In this document: positions 63,010 to 64,000 of the stretch, in pieces
Layout: every line of letters starts with the position of its first letter
How positions within the stretch are numbered: position 1 is the stretch's first letter
Assembly: GCA_900539655.1 (NCBI GenBank)
Contig: UQCR01000015.1
Location: forward strand, 1-64,000
Source of the DNA: an uncultured Robinsoniella sp.
Lineage (GTDB): Bacteria; Bacillota; Clostridia; Lachnospirales; Lachnospiraceae
DNA: 64,000 nt
Direction of reading: 5' to 3'
The notes under the pieces: model-generated
The model's input: the letters and a program-made list of their open reading frames with translations, nothing else
Told to the model about the DNA's origin: nothing
The model's database searches: none
Program-made: the position numbers and the translations under genes

Positions 63010-63702
63010 TTAACGATATCTTTTTAATGAACGAATATAGTCTTTTACTTCCTTATCAATCTGCCTGGACTCTGTTATCTTCTGCAATGCCTTATTATAA
63101 GTCCAGTCATCCAGCTTATTCTCTTTTAAATACTCCATTACCTGTTCGGGAAACTTTATATAATAAATGGACACTGCCCAGGCAACAGCCATTCTGACGT
63201 AATATCCTTCATTCTCAATAGCATCAAAGGCTGCCAGCGCTTTTTTCAGATAAGCTTCCTCTGTGAAATAATTTAAAAGCATTACTATCCCAAACCGAAT
63301 CTCATAGTCATTCTGACTTGCCAGATACCTGCCCAGAAATTTAAACATTTCTGCTTTGTATTCTTTGGTTATCTTAAGGCCTGCACAAAAGCTGTCACAT
63401 ACGGACCAGTTATCGATTTTTACAACAAAGCATTCTATTCTTGCAAACAGCTCAGAAAGCTCCATAGGAGCATAGCCGATTACCATTCCCTGGAGCATAA
63501 TTTCTTCGTAACTTTCATCACTGGCTGAATCCAGATAGGACCTCCAGTCCTCCTTTATGATTGCCTTTGCCATTTTTCTAAGAACTGGCAGGCGTACTCC
63601 ATATACATTTTCCACACCGGGCATAAGCCTCATAGTGAATGTCCTGAATTTCTCTTCAGCGTGTATTTGAAGCTGTTCCATTACCCATTTATTTACTACC
63701 AT
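63010..63702 (-). CDS. DNA alkylation repair protein (AlkD-like)
   Basis: 230 residues of HEAT-like helical repeats of the AlkC/AlkD family (VENVYGVRLPVLRKMAKAI; DNWSVCDSFCAGL; RMAVAWAVSIYYIKFP). AlkD glycosylases excise N3- and N7-alkylated purines and act alone. The chain has the usual length of the family. GGAGG is 14 bp before the first ATG, so a slightly later start is possible. It ends only 5 bp from the -35 of the riboswitch promoter, so its transcription may run into that unit. Confidence 0.85.
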   Translation of the reverse strand: MVVNKWVMEQLQIHAEEKFRTFTMRLMPGVENVYGVRLPVLRKMAKAIIKEDWRSYLDSASDESYEEIMLQGMVIGYAPMELSELFARIECFVVKIDNWSVCDSFCAGLKITKEYKAEMFKFLGRYLASQNDYEIRFGIVMLLNYFTEEAYLKKALAAFDAIENEGYYVRMAVAWAVSIYYIKFPEQVMEYLKENKLDDWTYNKALQKITESRQIDKEVKDYIRSLKRYR

Positions 63703-63798
63703 CCCTGCGCCTATATCCTCCGTAAAATTTTACTACCAGAATTGCCCATCCTATGTTATATTATTTCTAATTGTACTACACAGGAGGAAACCTAATTT

Positions 63799-64000
63799 AT
63801 GAAGAAAAAATACCATAACCTGCTCTTTCGAATTTCTTATTACATGGAATTATTTTTAGCAATTTTAATCACTGCAGCCATACTTATTTTAAGTATTCAA
63901 TTAATACCCGAAGTGATCCAAATGGCTACAAATGCCAAGTTTGACAACTTTAACAGTTTCCTTTCCACCGCCTTAAGCCTGGTAGTAGGCATTGAGTTCG
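63799..64000 (+). CDS. Membrane protein, start only
   Basis: Begins at ATG 63799 after AGGAGG and runs off the window. The 67 visible residues hold a first membrane segment (MELFLAILITAAILILSIQL) and the start of a second (SFLSTALSLVVGIEF). This resembles small integral membrane proteins of the PsiE-like kind, but too little is present to name it. Confidence 0.7.
   Translation, partial: MKKKYHNLLFRISYYMELFLAILITAAILILSIQLIPEVIQMATNAKFDNFNSFLSTALSLVVGIEF

Overview
The window looks like a chromosomal segment of a gut Lachnospiraceae (Firmicutes). Evidence is the moderately AT-rich composition, strong AGGAGG ribosome sites, many carbohydrate ABC importers without an ATPase, a YesMN two-component pair, T-box control of ilvB, and very large secreted glycosidases built from F5/8C, NPCBM, BIG2, FIVAR and BspA-type repeat modules. 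The glycan repertoire (two GH98-type enzymes, GH29, GH4) points to a mucin or blood-group-glycan forager such as the Ruminococcus gnavus/torques or Blautia groups. I cannot assign a species from sequence alone.

Layout. 1-763: end of a GHKL histidine kinase, possibly frameshifted. 775-11096: a YesMN-controlled sugar importer (minus strand) divergent from a GH63/MGH1-like glycosidase and a URO-D-family protein (plus strand). 11238-14231: an OmpR-type two-component system and an Rpn/PD-(D/E)XK nuclease. 14584-36302: a glycan locus of about 22 kb on the minus strand. It holds two giant secreted GH98-type proteins, a binding protein with two permeases, GH29 fucosidase, a NagK-like kinase, a SIS-domain isomerase/deaminase and a GH4 alpha-galactosidase-like enzyme. 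36602-41690 (plus): metallophosphoesterase, two-component system, a short AraC regulator translationally coupled to a ClpP paralogue, and a Zn-dependent phospholipase C-like protein. 41758-42890: TetR plus flavodoxin. 43290-45961: T-box-controlled ilvBN. 46028-50167: Fe-S aldo/keto reductase and larC-larB-larE without larA, behind a MerR-type promoter. 50525-54026: double-HTH MerR regulator and a UvrA-like ABC protein. 54227-61098: a fructan/sucrose operon (importer, MsmK-type ATPase, GH32) with a divergent LacI regulator and ACCGGT operators. 61190-63005: flotillin/SPFH gene behind what looks like a yybP-ykoY (Mn2+) riboswitch with a complete antiterminator/terminator switch. 63010-64000: AlkD-like DNA glycosylase and the start of a membrane protein.

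How the parts fit. In the central locus I infer extracellular release of a blood-group-like oligosaccharide by the GH98 enzymes, import by the binding protein and permeases, then intracellular trimming by GH29 and GH4 and entry of a hexosamine through the kinase and SIS protein. Three importers are encoded but only one ATPase (55628-56722), so that ATPase may energise all of them. The most unusual regulatory finding is the Mn2+-type riboswitch directly in front of a flotillin gene. The lar promoter and the repeated operators of the LacI and TetR genes are also well defined.
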